The position numbers and the translations under genes were made by a program. The notes under the pieces are model-generated. The model searched no databases. It worked only from the letters and a program-made list of their open reading frames with translations, and was not told the origin of the DNA. Positions 1 to 8,801 of a DNA stretch of 64,000 bases are shown here, one piece after another. Position 1 is the first letter of the stretch. Every line of letters begins with the position of its first letter. Source of the DNA: Arthrobacter dokdonellae (GTDB lineage: Bacteria > Actinomycetota > Actinomycetes > Actinomycetales > Micrococcaceae); the NCBI RefSeq assembly GCF_003268655.1, contig NZ_CP029642.1, forward strand, positions 3,162,001-3,226,000, read 5' to 3'.

Positions 1-360
1 GAAACCACCTTCACCGACCTCGCCGGCAGCTTCGACCTGATCGTGAACACCGTCAGCGCCGCCATCGACATCAACGCCTACCTGCAGCTTCTCAAGCTCG
101 ACGGCGCCCTGGTGAACGTGGGTGCCCCGGCGGATCCGCTGCCCGTGCAGGCGTTCTCCCTCATCACCGGGCGGCGTTCCTTCGCCGGCTCCATGATCGG
201 AGGCATCCGCGAGACGCAGGAGATGCTCGATTTCTGCGCCGAGCACGGCATCGGCGCCGAGATCGAGGTGGTCCCGGCCAGCAAGATCAACGACGCCTAC
301 GAACGCGTCCTGGCCTCCGACGTGCGCTACCGCTTCGTCATCGACGCGGCCACGTTCTAG
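1..360 (+). CDS. Zinc-type alcohol dehydrogenase, C-terminal fragment
   Basis: The reading frame is open from the first base of the window to the stop at 358-360, so only the last 119 residues of the gene are present. They match the end of medium-chain NAD(P)-dependent alcohol dehydrogenases of the cinnamyl-alcohol/YahK type. Visible elements are the Rossmann-fold segment [10 protein letters not shown], the strand-turn [14 protein letters not shown] and the C-terminal catalytic-domain stretch [20 protein letters not shown]. The zinc-binding residues lie upstream and cannot be checked. The expected role is cytosolic, NADP-dependent reduction of aldehydes. Family assignment is good; substrate is unknown. 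Confidence 0.85.
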   Translation, partial: ETTFTDLAGSFDLIVNTVSAAIDINAYLQLLKLDGALVNVGAPADPLPVQAFSLITGRRSFAGSMIGGIRETQEMLDFCAEHGIGAEIEVVPASKINDAYERVLASDVRYRFVIDAATF

Positions 361-438
361 ACGGGCGAGGGCGGCGGGTCCACGGGACGGACGACGGCGC
401 CGCGCACCTGGCGGCGGGGGCCGGCGTCGTCCCCGCCC

Positions 439-948
439 TCAGGGCCGGGGGCGCCCCGCCAGTCGTTTGGGGCTGGGGTAGGCGTCGCGCATGTGGTCGC
501 TGGTGAGGAAGTCGGCGACCCCGATCATCAGGACGGCGAAGATGATCTGCTCCACCACCATCCAGTAGGGGTACAGGCCCGGGATGGTGGCCACCACGAG
601 GGTGATGACGGGGAAGATCTGGCTGAAAAGCCGCAGCCGCTGGTATCCCCAGTAGTAGCCCTGCTCGGCCCGCCACGCGAAGAAGAACAGCGTCAGCGTC
701 ATGAGCAGGACCACAACGCCGCGGAACCACACCGCGAAGCCCACCGGCGTGCCGCGGGTCTCCAGCACCAGGGCAATGACGATGGCGCTGAAGCCCACCA
801 GCACCTCCAGGCCCAGGATCCAGTTGACCCAGCGGAAGGCACTGCGGGTGCGCGGGTGCACGCGCGCGGCTTCCTCGATCACGTAGTGGCCGTGCCGCCC
901 GCCGGCCAGTTTGTCGATGTCCAGTCCAAACACTTTCAACGCTGTCAT
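439..948 (-). CDS. Four-helix membrane protein of unknown function
   Basis: This encodes 169 residues if translation starts at the ATG at 946-948. A 20-residue upstream extension in the same frame is Arg/Cys-rich and unlikely to be translated. A soluble N-terminus of about 35 residues is followed by hydrophobic segments around WILGLEVLVGFSAIVIALVL, FRGVVVLLMTLTLFFFAW, FPVITLVVATIPGLY and VVEQIIFAVLMIGVADFL, then a basic tail. This suggests four inner-membrane helices with the C-terminus inside. I do not recognise the family. The gene converges with the dehydrogenase at the window start and lies downstream of the sigma-factor gene on the same strand. Confidence 0.7.
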   Translation of the reverse strand: MTALKVFGLDIDKLAGGRHGHYVIEEAARVHPRTRSAFRWVNWILGLEVLVGFSAIVIALVLETRGTPVGFAVWFRGVVVLLMTLTLFFFAWRAEQGYYWGYQRLRLFSQIFPVITLVVATIPGLYPYWMVVEQIIFAVLMIGVADFLTSDHMRDAYPSPKRLAGRPRP

Positions 949-1023
949 GGGATCAGCGTAGTGGCAGCGGGGCCGCCATCGGGGCCAGACCCGGCACGCC
1001 CGTTTCACCCGGGACGGGTACGC

Positions 1024-2286
1024 TCACGCCAGTCCGGCGGCCCGCCGCACCAGGTATTCGCGGACGGCGGGCTGCGGGGTCGCCGCCACGGCCGCGGCAA
1101 ACGCTTCCGCCGCCTCCCGCCGTCGGCCGTCCCGCGCCAGCAGGTCGGCCCGGGTGGCCAGGTAGGGCTGGAAGCGTTCGACGGCGGACGCTCCCGCCGG
1201 TCCGTCCCCCTCGCTGAGGGCGTCCAGCGCGGAGAGACCGGCGGCGGGCGATTCCGTGCGGCCGATGACCGCGGCCAGCGCCACCCGGGACCCAAAGCTG
1301 GGGGCGGTGGCGACGAGCGCCGTGTAGAGGGTGCGCAGCGCCGGCCAGTCGGTCCGGCCCGTCCGGGCCCGGTCGCAGTGCACCGCCTGGATGGCGGCCT
1401 CCAGCTGGAACCGCCCGGTGGTGCTTCCCGCGGAGGCCCGCAGGAGGTGGGCCTCGCCTTCCGCGATGAGGCGGGCGTCCCACAGTGAGGTGTCCTGCTC
1501 CTCGAGGGGGACGAACGGGCCGCCGCGCGCGGGTGCGCGGGCCTGCGAGAGCGTGATCAGGGCAGCCAGACCCCAGGCCTCGGGCTCGGTGCGCAGCAGC
1601 GCGGCCAGGGTCACCGCCAGGTAGAGCGCCTCGCCGGCCAGGTCCTCGCCGGCCGATTCACCGCGCACTTCCGGCGCGTCGGCGAAGGACAGCGCGTAGC
1701 AGCCGTAGATGGCCTCCAGGACTGCGGGCAGCCGCGCCGGCATGGCGTCCCGGCCGGGCACGGTGAAGGGAATCCGCGCTGCCTTGATGCGCTTCTTGGC
1801 GCGGACCAGCCGTTGCGCCATGGCCGCGGGCGGCACCGCAAAGGCGGCGGCGATCCTGGCGGCGTCGTAGCCCAGGACCGCCTGCAGCATCAGCGGAGTC
1901 CGGATCGAGGGGTCGATGGCCGGGTGCGCGCAGGTGAAGAGCAGTTCCAGGCGCCTGTCGCCAATGGCGTCGACGTCGAGTTCGTCAAGGGCCGCCATGG
2001 CGGGGCCTCCTTCCGGTCCGGCCTCCTCGAGCGGCAGCGCCGTCCTGTGCGCGGCTGACTTCCAGGCGTCGCGCTGCCTGTTGCGGGCCACCGTGAGCAG
2101 CCAGCCTTCAGGGTTGGCGGGGACGCCGCCCGCGGACCAGCTGAGAAGGGCCTGTTCAAAGGCGGCGGAAAGGGCGTCTTCGGCCAAGGCGAGGTCGCCG
2201 GTGGACGCGGCCAGCAGCGCCACAAGGTGACCGTAGGAGGCGCGGGCGGCGTGTTCGGCCGCGGTCCGCGCCTCCGGGGAAGTCAT
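1024..2286 (-). CDS. ECF-type RNA polymerase sigma factor with long C-terminal extension (ECF42-like)
   Basis: This 420-residue protein has a sigma-70 region 2 near residues 10-75 (GDLALAEDALSAAFEQALLS, then WLLTVARNRQRDAWK). Region 4 near residues 110-170 includes LMLQAVLGYDAARIAAAF and AMAQRLVRAKKRIK. About 240 further residues form a helical repeat-like domain annotated DUF6596 in this family. Such long sigma factors sit beside DGPF (YCII-related) proteins and lack an anti-sigma partner; the extension is thought to control activity. Its ATG at 2284-2286 overlaps the stop of the upstream DGPF gene as ATGA, so the two are translationally coupled. The longer frame upstream of this ATG lies inside the DGPF gene and is rejected. 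Confidence 0.92.
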   Translation of the reverse strand: MTSPEARTAAEHAARASYGHLVALLAASTGDLALAEDALSAAFEQALLSWSAGGVPANPEGWLLTVARNRQRDAWKSAAHRTALPLEEAGPEGGPAMAALDELDVDAIGDRRLELLFTCAHPAIDPSIRTPLMLQAVLGYDAARIAAAFAVPPAAMAQRLVRAKKRIKAARIPFTVPGRDAMPARLPAVLEAIYGCYALSFADAPEVRGESAGEDLAGEALYLAVTLAALLRTEPEAWGLAALITLSQARAPARGGPFVPLEEQDTSLWDARLIAEGEAHLLRASAGSTTGRFQLEAAIQAVHCDRARTGRTDWPALRTLYTALVATAPSFGSRVALAAVIGRTESPAAGLSALDALSEGDGPAGASAVERFQPYLATRADLLARDGRRREAAEAFAAAVAATPQPAVREYLVRRAAGLA

Positions 2287-2660
2287 GCGTTGGGCATCCA
2301 GGTGCCGTCCACGGTGTAGGTGGCACCGGGCCGGATCTCCACGGCGCCCCATTCCACGGACGGAGCCTTGCCGACCCACTCGATGGCGGCGTCCAAATCG
2401 GCCACGTCGATCACGAACGTCCCGCCCAGCTGCTCCTTGGTGTCGGCGAACGGGCCGTCCTGCACCCTCAGGGCGCCGTCGGGCTTGGTCAGCGTGGTGG
2501 TGTTCGACGACGGCTGGAGCACCTCGGCGCTGATCAGGACGTTCGCCTGGTGCAGCGCGGCCGCATAGCTGCTGAAGGCACGCCGGCCCTCCGCAAGCGC
2601 CTCCTCACCCAGCGCTGCGGCATCCATTTCCGGGTAGTGCAGAAGCAGTGTGTAACGCAT
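2283..2660 (-). CDS. DGPF-domain (YCII-related) protein paired with the ECF sigma factor
   Basis: This 125-residue cytosolic protein carries the family signature DGPFADTKEQLGGTFVIDV near residues 68-86, on a ferredoxin-like YCII fold. Its start is supported by an AAGGAG ribosome site just upstream. The family occurs almost always next to long ECF sigma factors, and here the stop overlaps the sigma start by four bases. It is the first gene of a two-gene transcript. Biochemical function is not established; a link to the sigma factor's signal input is an inference from the pairing. Confidence 0.93.
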   Translation of the reverse strand: MRYTLLLHYPEMDAAALGEEALAEGRRAFSSYAAALHQANVLISAEVLQPSSNTTTLTKPDGALRVQDGPFADTKEQLGGTFVIDVADLDAAIEWVGKAPSVEWGAVEIRPGATYTVDGTWMPNA

Positions 2661-2936
2661 GGTTCATTCTCCTTGATCGGGGCGATGCCGTCCACGGGCG
2701 GCGCCGCATCTTGTGCCAAGCACGACGGCGGCGGGCTTGCCTGGTGGCCGTGCTTCACCAGGATGACGATTGGGCGGTGGCCGGATCGACACCCGCGAGG
2801 AAACGATTCCCTTGAACGGCAGGCAACCCGTCTGAAAATCAGCAAGGAATCCGGTGTGACACCGGTCACAACCAACCGGTAGCGGCCTAGCGTTATCCGT
2901 GCACCCTAACGATCCGTGAACCCAGAGGGGGGACAC
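2661..2936. other. Divergent intergenic region
   Basis: This gap separates the leftward DGPF/sigma operon from a rightward unknown gene and so must hold both promoters. An ACCGGT sequence occurs twice near 2860-2880 and could be part of a binding site. I see no gene and no convincing -35/-10 pair. Confidence 0.4.
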
Positions 2937-3458
2937 ATGGAGTCAACACCAGCCATCGTCGTTGGATTGCCGGACTTGATGCACGCTGCGCGCGTCGAGG
3001 CGCGGGGCATCATGGAGGAGTTCAAGGGGGACTATGTTGCCGAACACCGGGCCGTGCTTGCCAGGCTCTCGGCAGCCGAGGTCATCAGCGAGGACGAGGC
3101 GGAGACGCTGCTCGGGCTGTACAGGCTCGGCTATGAGGCGGGCGAGCCAAAGGGCAACCCCCAGCGGGCCTACTTCGAAACACGGGACATTTACGCCAAG
3201 ATGCTCGCCGGGAACAAGCCCAGCCCGGTGGCCCTCGTCATCGCCTCCGCGGCCCTGGGCTCGTTCGAGGTGTCCGTCTTCCCTGAAGGTTCGACGACGG
3301 TCACGATCGCCCGGGTCAGCTACGGCTCAAGCCTGTCCGGGATTGGCGCGGGCATTGGCACCCTGCTGGGAGGGGTTCCCGGCGGCGTCCTGGGCGGGGC
3401 CATCGGCGGGCTGATCGGCGGGATCATTGACGACAAGAAGGGCAAGGGCAAGACCTGA
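2937..3458 (+). CDS. Unknown protein with glycine-zipper C-terminus
   Basis: This encodes 173 residues from the ATG at 2937, preceded by a strong GAGGGGGGA ribosome site at 2926-2934. An in-frame GTG seven codons upstream has no such site. Residues 1-115 are soluble and charged. Residues 125-160 are a glycine-rich hydrophobic stretch (GIGAGIGTLLGGVPGGVLGG, then AIGGLIGGIIDDKKGKGKT) with GxxxG spacing. This is typical of glycine-zipper segments that insert into or oligomerise at a membrane, and it ends in a lysine-rich tail. I do not recognise the N-terminal domain. Confidence 0.78.
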   Translation: MESTPAIVVGLPDLMHAARVEARGIMEEFKGDYVAEHRAVLARLSAAEVISEDEAETLLGLYRLGYEAGEPKGNPQRAYFETRDIYAKMLAGNKPSPVALVIASAALGSFEVSVFPEGSTTVTIARVSYGSSLSGIGAGIGTLLGGVPGGVLGGAIGGLIGGIIDDKKGKGKT

Positions 3459-3535
3459 CGGAGCCGGCGGGCTGATCCGGCCTGGCGTGCGAGGACCTGT
3501 TGGCCTCAGCGGCGGCCGGCGCGCTGGCGGCCTGC

Positions 3536-4186
3536 CTACGCGCCTGCGACCGCCGCGGCACCCACGTGGGCCGTGAGGAAGCCGCGGACGTCGTCGAGCT
3601 CGGGGGCGTTGATGCCGTGCGCCAGGCCCGGGTACACGCGCTCGACCAAGGCGGTGTGGCCCGGCAGGTACTGGACGGTGCGGGCGATGGCCACGGGGGC
3701 AATGACCCTGTCTTCGGCGCCGCGGCCCCAAAACAGCGCGGGCAGGGTGGCGCGCAGGGCATCGTCTCCCGGCTGCGGGCCGCCCAGCACAAAGCCGCCC
3801 AGGACCACGGGGGCCAGCACGCGTTCGGGCCGGGTACGCAGCAGCTGGGTGGCCACGAGCCCGCCCTGCGAGAACCCGATGGGCACAATGCGCGTGCCGG
3901 GGTCCACATTGGCCTCCACCCAGGCCCAGACGGCGTCGGTTGCCTGCTCCACCGGGCCGGCGTCGGGGTCACCGGGCGTGGTGATCTGGAACCACGCCGC
4001 CCCGCCGTTGCCGAGGTCCAGCGGGGCGCGGAGCGATGCCCAGGGCAGGTTCAGGCCCAGCGCCGGGGCCAGGGAGGCCAGGTCGTGCTCGTGGGAGCCG
4101 AAGCCGTGGAGCAGGAGCACCACGGAGCCGGGCACAGGCGCGGCGGTCCAGTCTGGCGAGCGCACATCGCGCAGGGTGGGGGTCAT
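3536..4186 (-). CDS. Alpha/beta hydrolase, phospholipase/carboxylesterase family
   Basis: This 216-residue protein has an oxyanion-hole segment LLLHGFGSHEHD near residue 24 and a nucleophile elbow GFSQGG near residue 105. A late Asp (GRGAEDRVI) and a terminal His (GLAHGINAPE) complete the Ser-Asp-His triad. Size and motif spacing fit the small cytosolic carboxylesterase/phospholipase group (YpfH/Abhydrolase_2). The ATG at 4184-4186 follows an AGGAGA site; a longer frame upstream lacks one. Substrate cannot be told from sequence. Confidence 0.9.
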   Translation of the reverse strand: MTPTLRDVRSPDWTAAPVPGSVVLLLHGFGSHEHDLASLAPALGLNLPWASLRAPLDLGNGGAAWFQITTPGDPDAGPVEQATDAVWAWVEANVDPGTRIVPIGFSQGGLVATQLLRTRPERVLAPVVLGGFVLGGPQPGDDALRATLPALFWGRGAEDRVIAPVAIARTVQYLPGHTALVERVYPGLAHGINAPELDDVRGFLTAHVGAAAVAGA

Positions 4187-4321
4187 GCAATCTCCTGGGG
4201 AGCGGGAATCCGGGCTGTTGGCCACTTCCAAGGTACACCAGGGACTTGTAGCTTCAACTATTCGGTTCAAGGCGGCGCGCCATGTTTCTGCGCACGGACC
4301 CTTGCGGCCCTCCCATGCCCG

Positions 4322-4585
4322 TCAGCCTCCCATGTCGGCGCTGACGGGAACCAGGCCCACGGCGTTGCGGCGGTGGACCTTGGCGGGCGCCCTGTCAAAG
4401 CCCTTCGCGTCCAGGTTGTTGGCCAGACGGTACGCGGCCACGGCCTGGTCGTAGAGGCCGTTGAGCCGGGCGCCGGAATATTCACCCGTGCTGCCGTCGG
4501 TGAAAACGATGGAGATGGACATCTTTTGCGGGAAGTGCCGGCTCATGTGGATGAAGCCGTCGGTGTCCTGCCGGAGGGTGAGCAT
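4322..4585 (-). CDS. Small unknown protein (87 aa)
   Basis: The protein starts MLTLRQDTDGFIHMSRHFPQ and ends DRAPAKVHRRNAVGLVPVSA plus five residues. An AAGGCGG site sits before the ATG and codon use is normal for the genome. It has no membrane segment or signal peptide. The family is not recognised. It lies alone between the esterase and the VOC protein, all leftward. Confidence 0.65.
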   Translation of the reverse strand: MLTLRQDTDGFIHMSRHFPQKMSISIVFTDGSTGEYSGARLNGLYDQAVAAYRLANNLDAKGFDRAPAKVHRRNAVGLVPVSADMGG

Positions 4586-4766
4586 AGTCTTGCCGCCTTG
4601 TCATGGTGAACCTCAAGTGTCCCCCATGCGGACCCGGAGGTGGAGCCGTGCCGCGGCATGCCCGGCCGCGTCGGGGTCCGGCCGGCGCCCCGCATCTTCC
4701 AAGGCTTGCGTCCGCTGTTTGTGCCCGCCGGGGACGCTGCCCCTCCAACAGTTCGCGGGCCGCCAG

Positions 4767-5213
4767 CTACGCGCCCTCCCATAACGGCTGCGCCACCTCG
4801 AGGATCAGCCCCTCGGGCCCGCGGATGTAGCCGAGGCGGAAGACGTCCTCGTAGTTCACCACCTCTCCCACCAGCCCGTAGCCGGCAGCCGCGGCCTTGG
4901 CCACGACGGCGTCCACGTCCTTCACCTGGTAGGCAATGTGCCGCAGGCCGTGCGCATTGGAAGGAAGCACCTGATGATTCATGGCGGGCGCCGGCTCGAT
5001 GAACTGGCTGATTTCAAGCTGGCCGCTGCCGTCCGGCGCGCTCACCATCACCATCTTGGCGTGGGCGCCGCCCAGCCCGATGATCCTGTCCATCCACCGC
5101 CCGCTGACCTCCGCCGATCCCTGGCGGACAAACCCCAGGTCAAGGAAGAACTTCACGGCCGCGTCCAGGTCGTGCACGATGAAACCCACGTGGTCGAACG
5201 TGATTGCTTCCAT
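4767..5213 (-). CDS. VOC-superfamily (glyoxalase/dioxygenase-like) protein
   Basis: This 148-residue protein has the paired beta-alpha-beta-beta-beta modules of the vicinal-oxygen-chelate fold: ITFDHVGFIVHDLDAAVKFF at the N-terminus and HGLRHIAYQVKDVDAVVAKA in the second half, ending GYIRGPEGLILEVAQPL. Likely metal ligands are the His in FDHVGF, the His in LRHIAY and the Glu in LILEVA. It could be a lactoylglutathione-lyase-like isomerase or a ring-cleavage/detoxification enzyme. I chose the ATG at 5211-5213; a GTG two codons earlier is possible. Confidence 0.88.
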   Translation of the reverse strand: MEAITFDHVGFIVHDLDAAVKFFLDLGFVRQGSAEVSGRWMDRIIGLGGAHAKMVMVSAPDGSGQLEISQFIEPAPAMNHQVLPSNAHGLRHIAYQVKDVDAVVAKAAAAGYGLVGEVVNYEDVFRLGYIRGPEGLILEVAQPLWEGA

Positions 5214-5253
5214 CCCCACAGGCTAAAGCACCGCCCCCACTGCTGGGAAGGAT

Positions 5254-5400
5254 GGGAAGCACGACGCCGGCACTCCCCCCCCGCGTGGGCGGGCGGCGGC
5301 CCGCGACTTGAGGTAGCGGAATCGCGCCGAGACAACGGGAGTTCTCCTGTGGTCTCGGCGTGGACCCGCTACCTCGGCGGTGGGCGGGGGCCGCCCGCGC
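5254..5400. repeat. Palindromic extragenic element, copy 1
   Basis: Downstream of the GntR gene is a 24-bp imperfect inverted repeat, 5310-5333 against 5352-5375. The outer 10 bp are perfect (GAGGTAGCGG/CCGCTACCTC), a 4-bp internal bulge follows, and the 18-bp loop contains GGAGttCTCC. On its left, from 5254, lies GGAAGCACGACGCCGGC followed by CTCCCCC, a sequence that recurs around the palindrome at 9621. It could end the GntR transcript, but there is no T-run, and the shared flank suggests a repeated element. Confidence 0.7.
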
Positions 5401-5401
5401 C

Positions 5402-6103
5402 CTACTTGAGCAGGTCCACGTCCGAGACCATCTCGATGTGCGTTTCCATCGCCTTCGCCGCCGCCTTGGGGTCCTTGGCCCGGATGGCCTCGGCGATCTT
5501 GCGGTGGGAAGCCAGCGACTGCTCGGGCCGCCCGGGCTGGCCCAGCGATTCCATGCGCGTTTCGAGGACCATTTCCGCGATGAAGGTCATGAGCTGGGCC
5601 AAGACCGCCGAATGCGCCGCCGCCGTCACGGCCTCATGGAAGAGTTCATCGCCGTTCAGTCCCCTTTCCCCGTTGCGGACCTCGGCCTCCATGACGTCCA
5701 GGGCAGAATCGATCGCCCTCATCTCAGCCTCGGTGCGCCGGAGCGCCGCAAGCGCGGCGAGCTTCACCTCGATGGTGCTTCTGGCCTCCACCGTCTCGGG
5801 AAGCCTGTTCCGGTGCTCCCTGAGGCCCTTGATGACCGTGGCAATGCTGGGCCGGTACACCAGCACCGCGCCGTTGCCGTGCTGGACCTCAATGACGCCC
5901 AAAACCTCCAGCGCCACCAGGGCCTGGACCAGCGTGGCCCGGGACACTCCCAGCCGCTGCGCCAGCTCCCGCTCGGCGGGCAGCAGGTCGCCCGGCCCGA
6001 GCTGGGATGTCTCAATGTATCCGAGAAGCAGCGTCACGAGTTGTTCGTACAGGCGCGGCTTGGCAACACGCGCCAGCGGGTCCGCGGGTTCCACCTGGTC
6101 CAC
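5402..6103 (-). CDS. GntR-family regulator, FadR subfamily
   Basis: This encodes 233 residues from the GTG at 6101-6103, which has an AAGGAGG ribosome site five bases upstream. A TTG eleven codons earlier is in frame but lacks one. A winged-helix domain occupies residues 10-80 (LLPAERELAQRLGVSRATLV). An all-helical FCD ligand domain follows, with probable metal ligands in DELFHEAVTAAAHS and SHRKIAEAI. It is divergent from the MFS-CoA transferase-hydratase operon and most likely represses it until a carboxylic acid or CoA ester binds. Confidence 0.92.
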   Translation of the reverse strand: MDQVEPADPLARVAKPRLYEQLVTLLLGYIETSQLGPGDLLPAERELAQRLGVSRATLVQALVALEVLGVIEVQHGNGAVLVYRPSIATVIKGLREHRNRLPETVEARSTIEVKLAALAALRRTEAEMRAIDSALDVMEAEVRNGERGLNGDELFHEAVTAAAHSAVLAQLMTFIAEMVLETRMESLGQPGRPEQSLASHRKIAEAIRAKDPKAAAKAMETHIEMVSDVDLLK

Positions 6104-6154
6104 GAGGGCCTCCTTCGATAGGTCCTTTGCCCTCAAGAATACATGGAAGGAGTA

Positions 6155-6187
6155 TTGACAAAGTGACTCGGTGTACTAGAGGCTAGT
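6155..6187. promoter_or_regulatory. Candidate promoter and operator between regulator and MFS operon
   Basis: A TTGACA hexamer at 6155-6160 could serve as the -35 of the rightward operon, though no good -10 lies at the usual distance. Just after it, at 6175-6187, is the perfect inverted repeat ACTAG-AGG-CTAGT. Its place in the divergent gap and its size fit a FadR-type operator. Binding is inferred, not shown. Confidence 0.45.
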
Positions 6188-6264
6188 CCAGTGAGACAGT
6201 AATCCAAATCACATCGACCAGTCCCACCGGGCCAAGCCCGAATCTTCAGAGCAATGGAGTTGCG

Positions 6265-7584
6265 ATGACAGTTCAAGAAGTGACACGGACGCAGGCCGCA
6301 CGGCGTGCGACCGTGGCCAGCGTGGTCGGCACAACCATTGAGTGGTACGACTTTTTCCTTTACGGAACCGCGGCAGCCCTCGTGTTCCCGCACCTGTTCT
6401 TCCCGGGCCAGTCCGCCTTCGCCGGGATCCTGGCGGCCTTCGGCACCCAGTTTGTGGGCTTCGTGGCACGTCCTGTCGGTGCCGCGATCTTTGGCCACTT
6501 CGGTGACCGGATCGGCCGTAAGACGACGCTGATGGCAACGTTGTTCCTGATGGCAATTGGCACGGTCCTGATCGGGTTCCTGCCCACCTGGCAGAGCATC
6601 GGCGTGGCCGCTCCCATCCTGCTGGTGCTCCTGCGCATCATCCAGGGGATCGGCGTGGGCGGGGAATGGGGCGGATCAGTGCTGCTGAGCATGGAATGGG
6701 GAAACCAGCAACGGCGCGGCCTCGCCGCCAGCTGGCCCCAGCTGGGAGTGCCGCTGGGGCTGGTACTGTCCACCGGCGTCGTCCGCCTGACGTCCGGAAT
6801 CACCGGCAGTGAGGGTTTTGCCGCCTACGGCTGGAGAATCCCGTTCATCCTCAGCATCGTGTTGATCGGGGTGGGCCTGTGGGTACGTATGCGCGTTGTG
6901 GAAAGCCCCGATTTCGAGGCCATGCGCAAGGCCAACAAGGTGGTCAGGAATCCCGTCCTTGAAGCCATCAGGCGCCAGCCAAAGCAGATCCTGCTCTCCG
7001 CCCTGGTCAGGACGTCCGAGCAGGCGCCGTTCTACCTGTTCATCACGTTCGTGCTGACCTATGCGGTCAAGCAGCTCAAGCTGGACAGCAATTCCATTTT
7101 GGACGACACCCTCATCGCGGCGGCGCTGGGACTCATCAGCATCCCCGTGTTTGGCCGGCTCTCGGACCGCTTTGGCCGGCGCAAGGTGTACGGGACGGGA
7201 ATTGTGCTCACCGCCGTGTTCGCCTTCCCCTACTTCGGCCTGCTCAACACCGGCAATGCGCTGCTGATCGCCATCGCCATCATCATCAGCCTGGCGCTGC
7301 ACGACATGCAGTACGGGCCGCAGGCGGCGCTTATTGCGGAGGGCTTCGACGCGGACATCCGCTACACGGGCGCCGGCCTGGGATACCAGCTGGCCAGTGT
7401 GGTGGCCGGCGGCCCGGCACCCCTGATTGCCGCGGCGCTGCTGGCCCACTACGGGAACTCCACGGCCATCTCGATCTACATCATCATCTGCGCCGTCATC
7501 AGCATGGCTGCCCTCATCCTCCTGCCCAGGGCCGCGCAGGCCCCGGCGGGCACCACCCCCAAGGCCGTAAGGGCAACCGCATGA
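6265..7584 (+). CDS. MFS transporter, metabolite:H+ symporter family
   Basis: This 439-residue inner-membrane protein has 12 predicted helices. It opens with the segment TTIEWYDFFLYGTAAALVFP typical of the ShiA/ProP metabolite:H+ symporters. The MFS loop signatures are present as GDRIGRKTTL after helix 2 and GRLSDRFGRRKVYG between helices 8 and 9. It probably imports an organic acid that the two downstream enzymes use. Its TGA overlaps the next start as ATGA. Confidence 0.92.
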   Translation: MTVQEVTRTQAARRATVASVVGTTIEWYDFFLYGTAAALVFPHLFFPGQSAFAGILAAFGTQFVGFVARPVGAAIFGHFGDRIGRKTTLMATLFLMAIGTVLIGFLPTWQSIGVAAPILLVLLRIIQGIGVGGEWGGSVLLSMEWGNQQRRGLAASWPQLGVPLGLVLSTGVVRLTSGITGSEGFAAYGWRIPFILSIVLIGVGLWVRMRVVESPDFEAMRKANKVVRNPVLEAIRRQPKQILLSALVRTSEQAPFYLFITFVLTYAVKQLKLDSNSILDDTLIAAALGLISIPVFGRLSDRFGRRKVYGTGIVLTAVFAFPYFGLLNTGNALLIAIAIIISLALHDMQYGPQAALIAEGFDADIRYTGAGLGYQLASVVAGGPAPLIAAALLAHYGNSTAISIYIIICAVISMAALILLPRAAQAPAGTTPKAVRATA

Positions 7585-8801
7585 GCACTGAAAAGGAACA
7601 CACCGAAGACCGGGGTGGCGCGCTGGCCGACCTGGTGGTGCTGGACCTGACGCGCATCCTCTCCGGCCCGTTCGCCACCATGACCCTGGCGGACCTCGGC
7701 GCGGACGTGATCAAGGTTGAACAGCCGGGGCGGGGAGACGACACGCGCCAATGGGGCCCGCCCTTCCAAGGCGAGGAGGCAGCCTACTTCCTCTCCGTCA
7801 ACCGCAACAAGCGCAGCCTGGCCGTGGACTTGAAATCGCCAGAGGGCCTGGCCGCCGTCCGCCAGTTGGCATTGAAGGCCGACGTGCTCGTGGAGAACTT
7901 CCGGCCCGGAACGGCGGCCCGCCTCGGCCTGGGCTATGAGGAACTCTCCGTCCGGAACCCGGGACTGGTTTACGCGTCCATCAGCGGCTACGGCCAGACC
8001 GGCCCCGATGCGCACCGTCCCGGCTACGACGCCATTGCCCAGGCGCGGAGCGGCATCATGAGCGTGACCGGTGAGGCCGGCGGGCCGCCGGTCAGGGTGG
8101 GAGTGAGCAGCGCCGACCTCACCGCCGGCATGTGGGCCACCATCGGCATCCTGGCCGCTGTGCACGAAAAGGGGCGCACCGGGCGCGGCCAGTGGGTGGA
8201 CATCAGCCTGCTGGACGGCTCCGTCTCCTGGCTGACGTACGTTTCCAGCGGTTATTTTGCCAGCGGGAACGTGCCCAGGCGCTACGGTTCGGCACACCCC
8301 ACCATCGTCCCCTATCAAGCCTTTGCCACCGCGGACGGATTCACCATGGTGGCCGTGGGCAATGATGGATTGTGGCGGCGCTTCACCAAGGCCCTGGACC
8401 GCGAGGACCTCACCCAGGATGCCCGTTTCGCGAGCAACCCGGACAGGGTGGCGCACCGGGACACGCTGGTCCCCCTCATCGAGGGGATCATGCTCACCCG
8501 CACCACCGACGAGTGGGTGGAGGCGCTTGACCTGGCGGGCGTGCCCGTGGGGCCCATCCAGACCGTGGACCAGGCGCTGGCGGATCCGCAGGTCCTGGCA
8601 CGGGGCATGGTGGCCACGGTCCAGCATCCAACGGAAGGGGAACTGCGGATGGTGGGCTGCCCGGTGAGGCTCTCGCGGACCCCCGCCGAGGTCAGGGCCG
8701 CCCCGCCCCTGCTGGGCCAGCACACGGAGGACATCCTGGCCGGCCTGGGATTCGACGAAAGCCGCATCGCTTCCCTGCGCAAGGACGGGGCAGTCCAGTG
8801 A
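7581..8801 (+). CDS. CaiB/BaiF (family III) CoA-transferase
   Basis: This 406-residue protein begins LADLVVLDLTRILSGPFATM and continues with DLGADVIKVEQPGRGDDTR and RNKRSLAVDLKSPEGL, all hallmark segments of class III CoA-transferases. The Asp in RPGYDAIAQA sits where the family has its catalytic aspartate. It moves CoA from a donor thioester to a carboxylic acid in the cytosol. Four-base overlaps on both sides place it in a tightly coupled operon with the MFS importer and the hydratase. The acid is unknown. Confidence 0.92.
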   Translation: MSTEKEHTEDRGGALADLVVLDLTRILSGPFATMTLADLGADVIKVEQPGRGDDTRQWGPPFQGEEAAYFLSVNRNKRSLAVDLKSPEGLAAVRQLALKADVLVENFRPGTAARLGLGYEELSVRNPGLVYASISGYGQTGPDAHRPGYDAIAQARSGIMSVTGEAGGPPVRVGVSSADLTAGMWATIGILAAVHEKGRTGRGQWVDISLLDGSVSWLTYVSSGYFASGNVPRRYGSAHPTIVPYQAFATADGFTMVAVGNDGLWRRFTKALDREDLTQDARFASNPDRVAHRDTLVPLIEGIMLTRTTDEWVEALDLAGVPVGPIQTVDQALADPQVLARGMVATVQHPTEGELRMVGCPVRLSRTPAEVRAAPPLLGQHTEDILAGLGFDESRIASLRKDGAVQ

